A stretch of 64,000 bases of DNA, taken from assembly GCA_001749745.1 (NCBI GenBank), contig JWTM01000424.1, positions 62,001 through 126,000 on the forward strand, given 5' to 3'. Each line of letters begins with the position of its first letter. Position 1 is the stretch's first letter. Below, piece by piece: positions 16,407 to 23,937 of the stretch. Below the pieces are notes generated by a model. The model searched no databases. It was given only the letters and a program-made list of their open reading frames with translations, and was not told the origin of the DNA. The DNA is from Candidatus Marispirochaeta associata. GTDB lineage: Bacteria; Spirochaetota; Spirochaetia; JC444; Marispirochaetaceae. The translations under genes and the position numbers were made by a program.

Positions 16407-16775
16407 ATGAAACTCAAGGAAGTGACATACGCCGTCATCGGCAGCTGCATGCGGGTGCATTCGGCCCTCGGTGCGGGCCTCTTGGAGGCCTGCTACCACA
16501 ATGCCCTCTACTATCAGCTTAAAAGCGACGGGCTCGCTGTGCAGGCTGATGTGCCCTTTGAGGTAACTCACCTGGGCTATCCGGTCGGGCAGTACTACGC
16601 CGACCTGGTGGCGGCGGGGACGGTCATTATCGAGGTGAAGGCGGTCTCCGAGCTTCTGCCGGTGCATACGGCGCAGCTGCTCAACTATCTGGCCATCTCC
16701 GGCCTGCCGGTAGGGCTGCTGGTCAACTTTCTGGGCTCCCGGCTCGTCTGGCGGCGGTATGTTCGGGGCGGGTAG
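16407..16775 (+). CDS. GxxExxY protein (PD-(D/E)XK nuclease-like)
   Basis: 122 residues, the usual length. It has the family-defining motif GLLEACY (GxxExxY, about residues 24-30), then YYADLVAAGTVIIEVKAV, which fits the D and ExK of a PD-(D/E)XK nuclease core, and HTAQLLNYLAISGLPVGLLVNF. The family is widespread and uncharacterised; nuclease activity is inferred from the fold pattern only. ATG 16407 follows a perfect AAGGAGGT that is partly buried in a hairpin. It sits with an MNT/HEPN pair between two nearly identical palindromic repeats, the setting of an accessory cassette. Codon use is G/C-rich, unlike the A/T-richer MNT gene that follows. Confidence 0.85.
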   Translation: MKLKEVTYAVIGSCMRVHSALGAGLLEACYHNALYYQLKSDGLAVQADVPFEVTHLGYPVGQYYADLVAAGTVIIEVKAVSELLPVHTAQLLNYLAISGLPVGLLVNFLGSRLVWRRYVRGG

Positions 16776-16822
16776 GGGGGGCGCTGGCGTTTGCTACAGA
16801 GAATTGATAGTTTTTATGTAGC

Positions 16823-16851
16823 TTGATCCATCCACTTGAAGAGGATATCAT
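16823..16851 (+). promoter_or_regulatory. Promoter of the MNT gene, nearly leaderless
   Basis: TTGATC (16823-16828), 17 bases, TATCAT (16846-16851). The predicted start is at about 16858, two bases before the ATG at 16860. Confidence 0.5.
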
Positions 16852-16859
16852 TGTAACAG

Positions 16860-17177
16860 ATGATATCTGAAGGCGATTTGCAACAGATCCAGGATGTGAT
16901 CACTACCCACGTCGATGCCAGGAAAATAATCCTGTTTGGAAGCTGCGCCCAGGAATCAATGCGGCCGGATAGTGATATCGATATTCTTGTACTTGTCGAT
17001 GACTCTGTCGCGAGTATTCGGGAAATCGTTCAGCTTCTTCATCTAAAGCTGGGTGTAGTGGTTAATTTCCCATTCGATATTCTGGTCGAGCACGAAAGCG
17101 TCTTTCGAGAGCGAAGTGCCTTGCCGACTATCGAACGAGCCATAGCTCGGGAAGGTAAGATTCTCTATGCAGCTTAG
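16860..17177 (+). CDS. Minimal nucleotidyltransferase (MNT), antitoxin-like
   Basis: 105 residues. Nucleotidyltransferase fold with the signature ILFGSCAQESMRPDSDIDIL: G27-S28, then D39-x-D41, the metal-binding aspartates. Proteins of this type (MntA) pair with HEPN proteins in type VII toxin-antitoxin modules, where the MNT enzyme adds AMP to the HEPN toxin and silences it. The partner gene follows immediately, its original ATG (17167) overlapping this stop by 11 bases. No good Shine-Dalgarno is present at the start; a promoter lies just upstream. Here the partner is frameshifted, so the module may be inactive. Confidence 0.85.
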   Translation: MISEGDLQQIQDVITTHVDARKIILFGSCAQESMRPDSDIDILVLVDDSVASIREIVQLLHLKLGVVVNFPFDILVEHESVFRERSALPTIERAIAREGKILYAA

Positions 17178-17531
17178 TGACCTTGTTCGCGAATGGCTGC
17201 AGAAATCTCAGGAGGAAACTTAGAATCCGCCCGCTTTTTATCGAATATGCGGCCTTTGCCAAGGGCAATTATTGGTTTTCATTGCCAGCAGGCAGTAGAA
17301 AAATGCTTGAAAGCTTTCCTGGTTCTAAGCGATATGGAACCGCCCCGTTCTCATGACTTGCTCTATTTAACACTTCGCTGCCAATCGGTAGGCCAGCTTC
17401 CTGAAATTGATGAGACGATTCTAAGCAGACTCAATCCGTATGCAGTGGAGCATCGCTATCCCAGTGAACCAGATGTCTCCGAGAGCACAGTTCTATCTGA
17501 TCTGGATGATGCCGGACTTCATCAAAAATAG
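17167..17531 (+). pseudogene. HEPN-domain gene broken by a one-base frameshift
   Basis: The natural start is ATG 17167, giving MQLSDLVREWLQKSQEE, the expected HEPN N-terminus, but this frame meets TAG at 17221-17223. The rest of the domain continues in another frame: ESARFLSN, the conserved helix GFHCQQAVEKCLKAFLVL, RSHDLLYL and PYAVEHRYPSEP. Adding one base near 17217-17219 (GAA-nAC-TTA) would restore KSQEEDLESARF. The 3' end may be disturbed too: one extra A in the run at 17524-17528 would replace the stop at 17529 and extend the protein by about six residues. An ATG at 17193 could still give a shortened protein. HEPN proteins are usually RNases; the RxxxxH-type motif here is not certain (RYPSEP region). 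Confidence 0.75.
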
Positions 17532-17573
17532 CTTTTAATACATTTCGCAAGTACTGAAAACACTCATCCGATT

Positions 17574-17672
17574 TCATCCACCCGATCGAGGCGAGCGTAA
17601 GCGAGCCGGGCGGCCAGATTTCTTAGCGGAAGAGGTAGGCCGCCCGCTTATGCTCGATGAAGAGGATGGGGG
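17574..17672. repeat. Palindromic repeat family, copy C (complete)
   Basis: Same orientation and structure as copy B: left arm with GAGGCGAGCGTAAGCGAGCC, the same 22-base centre less one base, then the right arm with one change (CTTATGCTC). It lies just after the broken HEPN gene, so B and C bracket the GxxExxY-MNT-HEPN segment. Confidence 0.85.
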
Positions 17673-17698
17673 TATGTTCTCCATAACTCTATTAAACA

Positions 17699-17727
17699 TT
17701 GCGCTCATCACAATTTTTATCTATCAT
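17699..17727 (+). promoter_or_regulatory. Candidate promoter of the Gfo/Idh-deaminase operon
   Basis: TTGCGC (17699-17704), 17 bases, TATCAT (17722-17727), in an A/T-rich stretch following repeat C. It would give a leader of about 43 bases before the TTG start at 17777. Confidence 0.4.
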
Positions 17728-17776
17728 TATAAATCACGAAGCATAGTAACATTATAGTTATTCGGGAGTCATATTC

Positions 17777-18925
17777 TTGTTAAAAGTAATGATTATAGGG
17801 GCCGGAGCAATAGCACCGGCGCATATTGAGGCCTATCTTCAATTCCCCCAACGAGCCGTAATCGAAGTAATCGCTAATCCGACCCTTTCCCGTGCCCGTC
17901 AACTGGCCGATAAGTATCAGCTTAAATCGATCATTACCGATTCTTTTGAAGAGGAGCTTTCATCTGTCGATGTTGTATCTATCTGTTCGCCCCCGTCCAC
18001 TCATCGTGAGATATCGGTAACGGCTCTCGAGGCGGGAAAACATGTCCTCCTCGAAAAACCAATGGCCATGTCTCTTGAGGAGTGTGATGCTATTCTGGAA
18101 GCGGCACGTAGAAGCGATGCGAAGCTTTCGGTAGTCGGCCAGAGTCGCTTTATTACACCGATCCGCAAGGTTATAAGCCTTGCTCGAAGCGGTAGTTACG
18201 GGAAGATTCTGTTCGCGCAGATTAACTCATTCTGGTGGCGAGGCCAGAATTACTATGATCTATACTGGCGCGGCCTCTGGGAAAAGGAGGGCGGCGGATG
18301 TACCCTCAACCATGCAGTCCATCATATCGACTTGCTTCTTTGGGCGAAGGGGCTACCGGCAACCGTGAGCACCTGCATGGGGAATCTTCAGCACCATAAT
18401 TCGGAGGAGGAGGATCTATCGATCAGCTCCTTACTCTACCCCGACGGTACGATGGCGCAGATCAACACCTCTCTAATCCATCACGGCGAGGTACAGCAGC
18501 TAGATTTTCAAATGGAAAGAGCTAGTATCTCTCTCCCTTTTGCTGCTCATGCCTACACAGCTCGATCCAACGGATTCCCATCGGAAGACCAGGAGATCCT
18601 CCGAGAACTCAATGACGAGTATGCAAAGCTTGAGACACTCCAACATGAACATCATACAGGTCAGGTAGATGATTTTTTACATAGTATAGAAACGAATGAA
18701 TCTCCCTTGATTGACGGAGAAGATGGCAGAAAAACAATTGAATTGATTACCGCGATATACAAATCTGGCATCACGAAACAGCATGTTGCTCTGCCTATTG
18801 CGGAGGATGATTCCCACTACACATTCGCCGGACGAATTGAAGAAGCAGTGCGGTACAACGAGAAAAAGAGGAGCGTGGAGTCTTTTGGAGATGCCCCTAT
18901 CACCTCTTTCGAAGGCAAATTTTAA
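17777..18925 (+). CDS. Gfo/Idh/MocA-family sugar oxidoreductase
   Basis: NAD(P)-dependent oxidoreductase of 382 residues. The N-terminal Rossmann fold has MIIGAGAIAPAHIEAY, then SICSPPSTHREI and the family motif VLLEKPMAMSLEECD. The C-terminal alpha/beta domain has the likely catalytic HHIDLLLWAKG region. The substrate is a sugar or sugar acid, unknown. Start TTG 17777 with GGGAG at 17764-17768; the next in-frame ATG would cut into the nucleotide-binding strand. It is 11 bases upstream of a NagB-like deaminase. A second Gfo/Idh-NagB neighbour pair occurs at 43872-45661, so the two enzyme types recur together and may act on the same kind of substrate. Confidence 0.82.
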   Translation: MLKVMIIGAGAIAPAHIEAYLQFPQRAVIEVIANPTLSRARQLADKYQLKSIITDSFEEELSSVDVVSICSPPSTHREISVTALEAGKHVLLEKPMAMSLEECDAILEAARRSDAKLSVVGQSRFITPIRKVISLARSGSYGKILFAQINSFWWRGQNYYDLYWRGLWEKEGGGCTLNHAVHHIDLLLWAKGLPATVSTCMGNLQHHNSEEEDLSISSLLYPDGTMAQINTSLIHHGEVQQLDFQMERASISLPFAAHAYTARSNGFPSEDQEILRELNDEYAKLETLQHEHHTGQVDDFLHSIETNESPLIDGEDGRKTIELITAIYKSGITKQHVALPIAEDDSHYTFAGRIEEAVRYNEKKRSVESFGDAPITSFEGKF

Positions 18926-18936
18926 GTGAGGACGAT

Positions 18937-19704
18937 ATGTTAGTTCATAGTGAATGGTTTGGAGAGTTGGAAGCCCGGGTTTATAACGATAGAGAATCCA
19001 TGGGTAGTGCGGCTGTTAGCGCGGTAATAGAGACCATCGAAAACGAGCTCGCAAAAAAAGAGAGCATCAACATGCTCTTTGCGGCCGCTCCCTCGCAGAA
19101 TGAACTCCTTGAAGGTCTTCGTAACTCAACCCGTATATCTTGGGAGCGAATCACCGCTTTTCACATGGATGAATACATCGGTTTGGAGAAGAGTGCTCCC
19201 CAGCGGTTTGGAAACTTTCTTGAGAGGGCTCTGTTTGCGCATGTACCGCTCAAAAAGGTCTTCTACATAGACGGATCCGCCGATGACCTCGACGCCGAAT
19301 GTCGGCGTTATAGTGACCTTTTGAGAAAGTATCCCCTCGACATCGCGTTACAAGGGATCGGAGAGAACGGACACATAGCGTTCAATGATCCGCCGGTGGC
19401 CGATTTCAATGATCCTCTGACGGTGAAGATGGTGAGTTTAGATGAGGTTTGCCGGCAGCAACAGGTAAATGACGGATGCTTCGCTTCTATTCAAGAGGTT
19501 CCGAAGCGGGCTATCACGATTACCATCCCTGAACTGATTAAACCGGAGCATATTTTCTGCAGCGTTCCGGGAGCACAGAAGGCAGCTGCGGTTAAATCTT
19601 CGCTATGGGGGGAGATTACTGAATCAACTCCCGCGTCAATACTGCGGAAGACTAAGACTAAGCTATTTTTAGATAAAGAGAGCGGATCGTTCCTGCTCTC
19701 GTAA
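18937..19704 (+). CDS. Glucosamine-6-phosphate deaminase-like protein (NagB family)
   Basis: 255 residues. NagB/RpiA/SorC-fold protein with the NagB motifs: FHMDEYIGL (catalytic Asp), GIGENGHIAFNDPP (catalytic His; the Glu of E. coli GHIAFNEP is Asp) and SLDEVCRQQQ. Family chemistry is glucosamine-6-phosphate to fructose-6-phosphate plus ammonia. A close paralogue with the same GENGH-AFNDPP motif is at 43872-44603. It follows the Gfo/Idh gene by 11 bases with a GAGGA ribosome site. Because the neighbouring genes handle uronates, the substrate may be a different amino sugar phosphate; I am sure of the family, not of the substrate. Confidence 0.8.
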   Translation: MLVHSEWFGELEARVYNDRESMGSAAVSAVIETIENELAKKESINMLFAAAPSQNELLEGLRNSTRISWERITAFHMDEYIGLEKSAPQRFGNFLERALFAHVPLKKVFYIDGSADDLDAECRRYSDLLRKYPLDIALQGIGENGHIAFNDPPVADFNDPLTVKMVSLDEVCRQQQVNDGCFASIQEVPKRAITITIPELIKPEHIFCSVPGAQKAAAVKSSLWGEITESTPASILRKTKTKLFLDKESGSFLLS

Positions 19705-19755
19705 TGCCCCAAGGATGTGTGATTGAAGCGCTTATCGGAACTGATACGTCCCCAC

Positions 19756-19796
19756 CCGAGGCTATCCCCTACGAGCGCTCCGGGGATCATCCTCGG
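19756..19796. other. Large hairpin between convergent genes, no U tract
   Basis: CCGAGG (19756-19761) plus ATCCCC (19764-19769) pair with GGGGAT (19782-19787) plus CCTCGG (19791-19796). It sits between the ends of the deaminase gene and uxuA and overlaps the uxuA stop. No T run follows on either strand, so it may protect 3' ends rather than terminate. Confidence 0.5.
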
Positions 19797-20854
19797 CCAA
19801 TAAGGGCTTGAATGTAGCCCATTGCATAGGCCATTCCGGCGTGCCAGGGCGCATCACATGTCATCTGCGGGGTATGGTCGGGGATGAGTACTCCCTCATA
19901 GCCCGCTTGCCGTAATATGCCGACCACTCGGCGCATGTCGAGATCTCCCTCGTCGATGAAGACCTCATGATACTGGGGAGCAGTTCCGATTATGTTCCGA
20001 AGATGGATATAACCGACACCGTCTCTACGTACGACCCGCTCGATGAAGGTATAGATATCATGCTTAGCCATTTCCATCATCGTACCAAGACAGAGTTCCA
20101 ACCTGTTGAAGGGTGAGGGCGCGCGATCTAGGATGCTCTCATAGGCTGCAGCGTTCCACCCCAATTTTGGCTGTCCTCGGACAGATCGAACCGGCGGATC
20201 GTCCGGGTGTGCGGCGAGGATAACACCCGCCTCTTTTGCAACCGGGAGGAGTTCATTAATGAAACGCTGCCAGCGATCCCATAAATCCGTTTCGGAACCG
20301 GAAGGAACGATTCCATCCTCCCTGGAGGATACCCACATATTCCAGACCATGCCCGGAGGCAAAGGCCGATTGTCCACTCCATCCATCCCTACCGAGATCG
20401 CACCTCCCCGGGCATATCTGGCACTTATGCGCGAGGCGACTCCGGTAATACTGAAGTTATAGCCCATAACCGGGATTCCTACTTCTCCGAGCATCCGGAT
20501 CCGATCTTTGACCGTAGCCATTTGAGCGTCACGCTTCGGTCCATCCGTCAAGATATCGTGCCAGTCGAGGGGGTCGAAGTTTTCTATCGCATGAAGAATC
20601 AGCCCGAAATCTGCCATGCGGCTTTTTACATTCCGGAGAAACGTCGGATTCCAATCTGCAATTGTATGACCGGCGATTCCCCATCCTTCGCCGTCTCCGA
20701 GAGGTTGATCATCCTTGAGCTCACCAATCTCAGTAGCTCCTTTATATTTATAATCCACGAGATGGACGACGGCATGAGTTGCGCCGCATTGACGGGCAAA
20801 AGCATAGTTTTCGTCGTTGAGCATATGCCGGTAAAAGCCAAACCCAAGTTTCAT
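19787..20854 (-). CDS. uxuA: Mannonate dehydratase
   Basis: Converts D-mannonate to 2-keto-3-deoxy-D-gluconate, the dehydration step of the reductive (Ashwell) hexuronate route. Its 355 residues are the family length, with a xylose-isomerase-like TIM barrel. Conserved stretches: LGFGFYRHMLNDENYAFARQ, GIPVMGYNFSITGV, AHPDDPPV, LCLGTMMEM, VGYIHLRNI, FIDEGDLDM and LIPDHTPQM; the His, Cys and Asp residues of the metal site are present. Likely operon order on the minus strand: UroD-fold gene, short-chain dehydrogenase, uxuA, with gaps of 21-22 bases. The ribosome site is AGAGGAA. The UxuA product would go to a KDG kinase, which is not in the window. Confidence 0.92.
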   Translation of the reverse strand: MKLGFGFYRHMLNDENYAFARQCGATHAVVHLVDYKYKGATEIGELKDDQPLGDGEGWGIAGHTIADWNPTFLRNVKSRMADFGLILHAIENFDPLDWHDILTDGPKRDAQMATVKDRIRMLGEVGIPVMGYNFSITGVASRISARYARGGAISVGMDGVDNRPLPPGMVWNMWVSSREDGIVPSGSETDLWDRWQRFINELLPVAKEAGVILAAHPDDPPVRSVRGQPKLGWNAAAYESILDRAPSPFNRLELCLGTMMEMAKHDIYTFIERVVRRDGVGYIHLRNIIGTAPQYHEVFIDEGDLDMRRVVGILRQAGYEGVLIPDHTPQMTCDAPWHAGMAYAMGYIQALIGRG

Positions 20855-20875
20855 ATATATTCCTCTTGCGCTACT

Positions 20876-21643
20876 TTAGAAGCCTATATTGAAGCCGCCG
20901 TCTACCGGAATGTGAGCACCTGTTATGAAGGATGCTTCCGGTGAACCGAGAAAAACGGAAAGTGCGGCAACCTCAGCGGGATCTCCCAGTCTCTTAAGAG
21001 CGGTTCGCTCAAGAACCTTCCGCTTCCGCTCGGGATCAGTATCAAAGGCTTTGCTACTCATTTTTGTACGGATAAAGCCGGGAGCGATGGTATTTACGCG
21101 GATACCTTTATCTCCCCACTCAACAGCCAGTTGTCGAGCAAGACCAGCTATGGCGGACTTGGCTGCGGTATAGGCGGCAACCCTCGGTATGCCGACCAGC
21201 GCAGCCATGGAGCTTATAAACTGAATATCACCCGACAAGCCACCCTCGATAAGGAGCGTCGCCACAGCCTGTGAAAGAGCAAAGGCTCCCTGAAGATTTA
21301 TCTGCATGACGCTATCGAAATCATGCACATCTACAGTCAGGGATTCTTCTTTCTGGTGTATGCCGGCGTTATTTACAAGAGTTCGAACGGGACCAACCTC
21401 TTCGGCGACCATCCGCAACCATGATTCCATCTCTTCGACCTTAGCCAAATCAAGAATGAAGGGTCGAACCCGCTTGGAGATCCTCGCCGCCGCCGCTTCT
21501 ATGACATCCAAGCGTCTTCCGGCAATGACGACCCGGGCGCCGGCGGCATCGAACGCCTTCGCGATATCATATCCGATTCCGGTTCCACCGCCGGTAACCA
21601 GAACTACATGATTATTTGAGAATACTGATTCCGATACTTTCAC
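20876..21643 (-). CDS. Short-chain dehydrogenase, probable fructuronate reductase-like step
   Basis: Classical SDR of 255 residues: NAD(P) loop TGGGTGIG, LVNNAGIHQKEE, the catalytic Ser-Tyr-Lys in SSMAALVG and YTAAKSA, then VNTIAPGFIRTKM and the C-terminal ITGAHIPVDGGF. Adjacent to uxuA and on the same transcript. In Bacillus the fructuronate/mannonate reductase beside uxuA is also an SDR, so reduction of D-fructuronate to D-mannonate is a reasonable inference. Gluconate 5-dehydrogenase or another polyol dehydrogenase remains possible. Confidence 0.8.
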   Translation of the reverse strand: MKVSESVFSNNHVVLVTGGGTGIGYDIAKAFDAAGARVVIAGRRLDVIEAAAARISKRVRPFILDLAKVEEMESWLRMVAEEVGPVRTLVNNAGIHQKEESLTVDVHDFDSVMQINLQGAFALSQAVATLLIEGGLSGDIQFISSMAALVGIPRVAAYTAAKSAIAGLARQLAVEWGDKGIRVNTIAPGFIRTKMSSKAFDTDPERKRKVLERTALKRLGDPAEVAALSVFLGSPEASFITGAHIPVDGGFNIGF

Positions 21644-21665
21644 ACATACCCCTTTAGTTGCCTAC

Positions 21666-22700
21666 TCAAGTATTATTAACCGCAGATAAAGCCCTGGTTA
21701 TGGCATCGAGGGTTGAGCTAGGGGTGCCCATTGAAACGCCTCCTCCCGCGGAGAGTAGAAAACGGGGATTGCCTTTATTCTGTTCAATACAGCTCATCGC
21801 CTCACGGTAGACATCTTCCTCGCTGCCATTGACCATAGTATCTAGGGGTGAAATATTCCCCATTATTACGACACTATTGCCGACAAATTGGCGCAGATCA
21901 GCGATCGGCGTTAGGTGAGAGAAGTTGAACATATTAACTCCCAAGTCCGTTAGATACTTGAAGGAGATAGGATTCGGTGTATCATTATGAAGGACCTTGA
22001 GTTGTGCCGGGAGTGTAAAGATCTCTTTGAAATAGTCGTGGGCGAACTCCAGATAATCATCCTCGCTCAAAAAACCCATTATATCATCAAGCACGAAGAT
22101 CCCTTCGACCCCGGTTAATACGTCAGCCTGAGCCTCAAGCCACTCCTTGACGGTGTCTGTCATCAGCCTCATAAGGGAATGAGTCTTCTCTCTCTCAGTC
22201 TTCAACCCTATCAGGAAATTCGTGACGCCCATGATATGTGAAGCGAGCGTCATTGGACCGCGGGCAGCTACAACTTTAATATCCAAACCCTCATTATGGA
22301 TCAGCGGCAACTCCTCCCGATAGCGTTGCAGTATGGACGGCATCAGACCATCCTTATGCGGATTAGGCTTTTTCAGCCGGTCTATCTCATCCATGCTCTC
22401 GATAATATGTTGTATAGTCGGCGGTTGCTGCGGATAATAATCCACTCGCGCTCCAAAGCCCGAGGGTTCCGCAGCCATTCCCATCTCCATCCAAAATCCA
22501 GGGAAAAAGATGATATCAGGATAGCGCCTGATTATTTCCAAATTCGATCTAAAGTGAACATCGGTATTTTGGATGTAGTCTGTCGTGGAAATCCCGAGAA
22601 ACGGAGGGATCCAGGGGCTATCCACAATCAAGGCAGCGTTGGTTTGTGTTTCCTTGCCTTGGATTAACTTCTCCAGGGTTTCCCATTGCTCTAGCTTCAA
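21666..22700 (-). CDS. Uroporphyrinogen-decarboxylase-fold protein (HxD type)
   Basis: 344 residues, UroD/MtaA superfamily TIM barrel, not a heme enzyme by context. It has the family's ARGPMTLASHIMG and GNISPLDTMVNGSEEDV, and a C-terminal FLLSAGGGVSMGTP. The position where corrinoid/CoM methyltransferases carry the zinc ligands HxC reads VLHNDTPNP, so the Cys is Asp. It is apparently the first gene of the operon with the SDR and uxuA. Three more members of this fold lie at 32270-35615. The reaction is unknown; the repeated placement with uronate genes is the strongest clue. Confidence 0.75.
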   Translation of the reverse strand: MKLEQWETLEKLIQGKETQTNAALIVDSPWIPPFLGISTTDYIQNTDVHFRSNLEIIRRYPDIIFFPGFWMEMGMAAEPSGFGARVDYYPQQPPTIQHIIESMDEIDRLKKPNPHKDGLMPSILQRYREELPLIHNEGLDIKVVAARGPMTLASHIMGVTNFLIGLKTEREKTHSLMRLMTDTVKEWLEAQADVLTGVEGIFVLDDIMGFLSEDDYLEFAHDYFKEIFTLPAQLKVLHNDTPNPISFKYLTDLGVNMFNFSHLTPIADLRQFVGNSVVIMGNISPLDTMVNGSEEDVYREAMSCIEQNKGNPRFLLSAGGGVSMGTPSSTLDAITRALSAVNNT

Positions 22701-22751
22701 GACTGATCCTTCCTCAAGCCTATGATCGATAAAGGATTCGCCTCTGCAGGT

Positions 22752-23756
22752 TTATGTCCTATTGGGAAACTCAGGTTCATAACGATAATCAGGGTCCTGC
22801 CTCTGTTTTTTATAAGTATCTATTATACAGGCTATGGTAGATGGTAAGCCGGGCATGGGTTTTTGTAAATCAGAAATCAATTTTTTTCGAAGTTTCGGCA
22901 GGTTATAGAATGGAACTCCTGCGTACATGTGGTGTTCCGTATGATAGTTCATGTTCCAATAGAGAAATCTAAGGAACGGTCCCATGTCAATTGTAAAGGA
23001 GTTCATACGCCAATCCGGAACATCGCCCCGTAGCCCGGTATGTTGTGAAATACCAGTTGCGTGAGAGAGAAAGGTAAAAAAGAAGTAGGCAAAGGAGACC
23101 ATATAGATCAGCACCCAGGCTTTCAGTAGTGCAAAAAGTATGATTAGGCCAATATGGCCGATCAGTAAAAACCTGGCCCAATTTATCATCTTTTGTGCTT
23201 TAGGATCATCGTTCTCTACCAACTGATGCCAGAAGAAGAGATCATTATGCATGGATCCCAAGGCATAGGAGATATTCATGTTCATATACCTGAAGAATTT
23301 CTTGTAATCGAAGGATAACCAGGTAGCGACATCCCATATAGTGAAAGGTATGGGTCTGGATATCTGCTCACGATCGAGCTCAGTATAGTAGGTATATTGA
23401 TGATGCCTGTTATGACTCTCTTTAAAGTGATACGGATTGTTCCATGTAAGGAAGCAAAAGAGTCTATAAAAAAAGCTGTTCATTCTTTTCGATTTGAAAG
23501 CTGTTCTGTGTGATAATTCATGTACTGCCGCTTCAATACCAAAGAAATCGATAAAAATTGAGAAAATTATGCACACAACTCCCATAGCTATCCAGTATTG
23601 ATTGCGCTGTAAGTAGATGGCCGAGGCCAAGAAACCGATGTACAGGAGTAGGAACGTACCGGCTTGCAGGGTCGCCCTAAAATCACTTTTACTTGTCAGG
23701 GCTGAGAGCTCGCTCTTATCTATGGGGCTGCGATACCATTTGATTTTGCTCGACAT
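22752..23756 (-). CDS. Membrane fatty acid desaturase
   Basis: 334 residues, integral membrane di-iron desaturase. It has the three histidine boxes: HELSH (residues 79-83), HNRHH (115-119) and HTEHH (about 270), plus an added His in GISQHTGLRG. Hydrophobic spans surround residues 30-75 and 195-235. Such enzymes use O2 and an electron donor to introduce double bonds or hydroxyls into fatty acyl or sphingoid lipids; the exact product is not predictable. Good ribosome site (AGAGGAGA). It lies upstream of the UroD-SDR-uxuA genes with a 51-base gap, divergent from the AraC gene. An oxygen-dependent lipid enzyme is unexpected in a uronate region. Confidence 0.85.
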   Translation of the reverse strand: MSSKIKWYRSPIDKSELSALTSKSDFRATLQAGTFLLLYIGFLASAIYLQRNQYWIAMGVVCIIFSIFIDFFGIEAAVHELSHRTAFKSKRMNSFFYRLFCFLTWNNPYHFKESHNRHHQYTYYTELDREQISRPIPFTIWDVATWLSFDYKKFFRYMNMNISYALGSMHNDLFFWHQLVENDDPKAQKMINWARFLLIGHIGLIILFALLKAWVLIYMVSFAYFFFTFLSHATGISQHTGLRGDVPDWRMNSFTIDMGPFLRFLYWNMNYHTEHHMYAGVPFYNLPKLRKKLISDLQKPMPGLPSTIACIIDTYKKQRQDPDYRYEPEFPNRT

Positions 23757-23901
23757 AGGATAATCTCCTCTTTCTCGCTATTGTACGCTATAATACCTGA
23801 ACCAATTAGTAGAAATTAGCGGAGATTGTATGTGAAATAGGAAGACCAGGATCGTTATATCTCCCCTATCCGGGTAGATCTCCTCATTGCATTCCATCGA
23901 G

Positions 23902-23931
23902 TTGATTCCTCGCTGAGCTATCCACTATAAT
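23902..23931 (+). promoter_or_regulatory. Promoter giving a leaderless araC-type transcript
   Basis: TTGATT (23902-23907), 18 bases, a perfect TATAAT (23926-23931), then six bases and ATG (23938). The predicted start is the A of the start codon, and no Shine-Dalgarno is present. Confidence 0.7.
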
Positions 23932-23937
23932 CATCGT

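Noticed and set aside
21666..22700. Assignment of the UroD-fold proteins as hemE (heme synthesis)
   Set aside because: Four divergent copies in catabolic operons, changed substrate-site motifs and two with the methyltransferase-type HxCG; no other heme gene is near.
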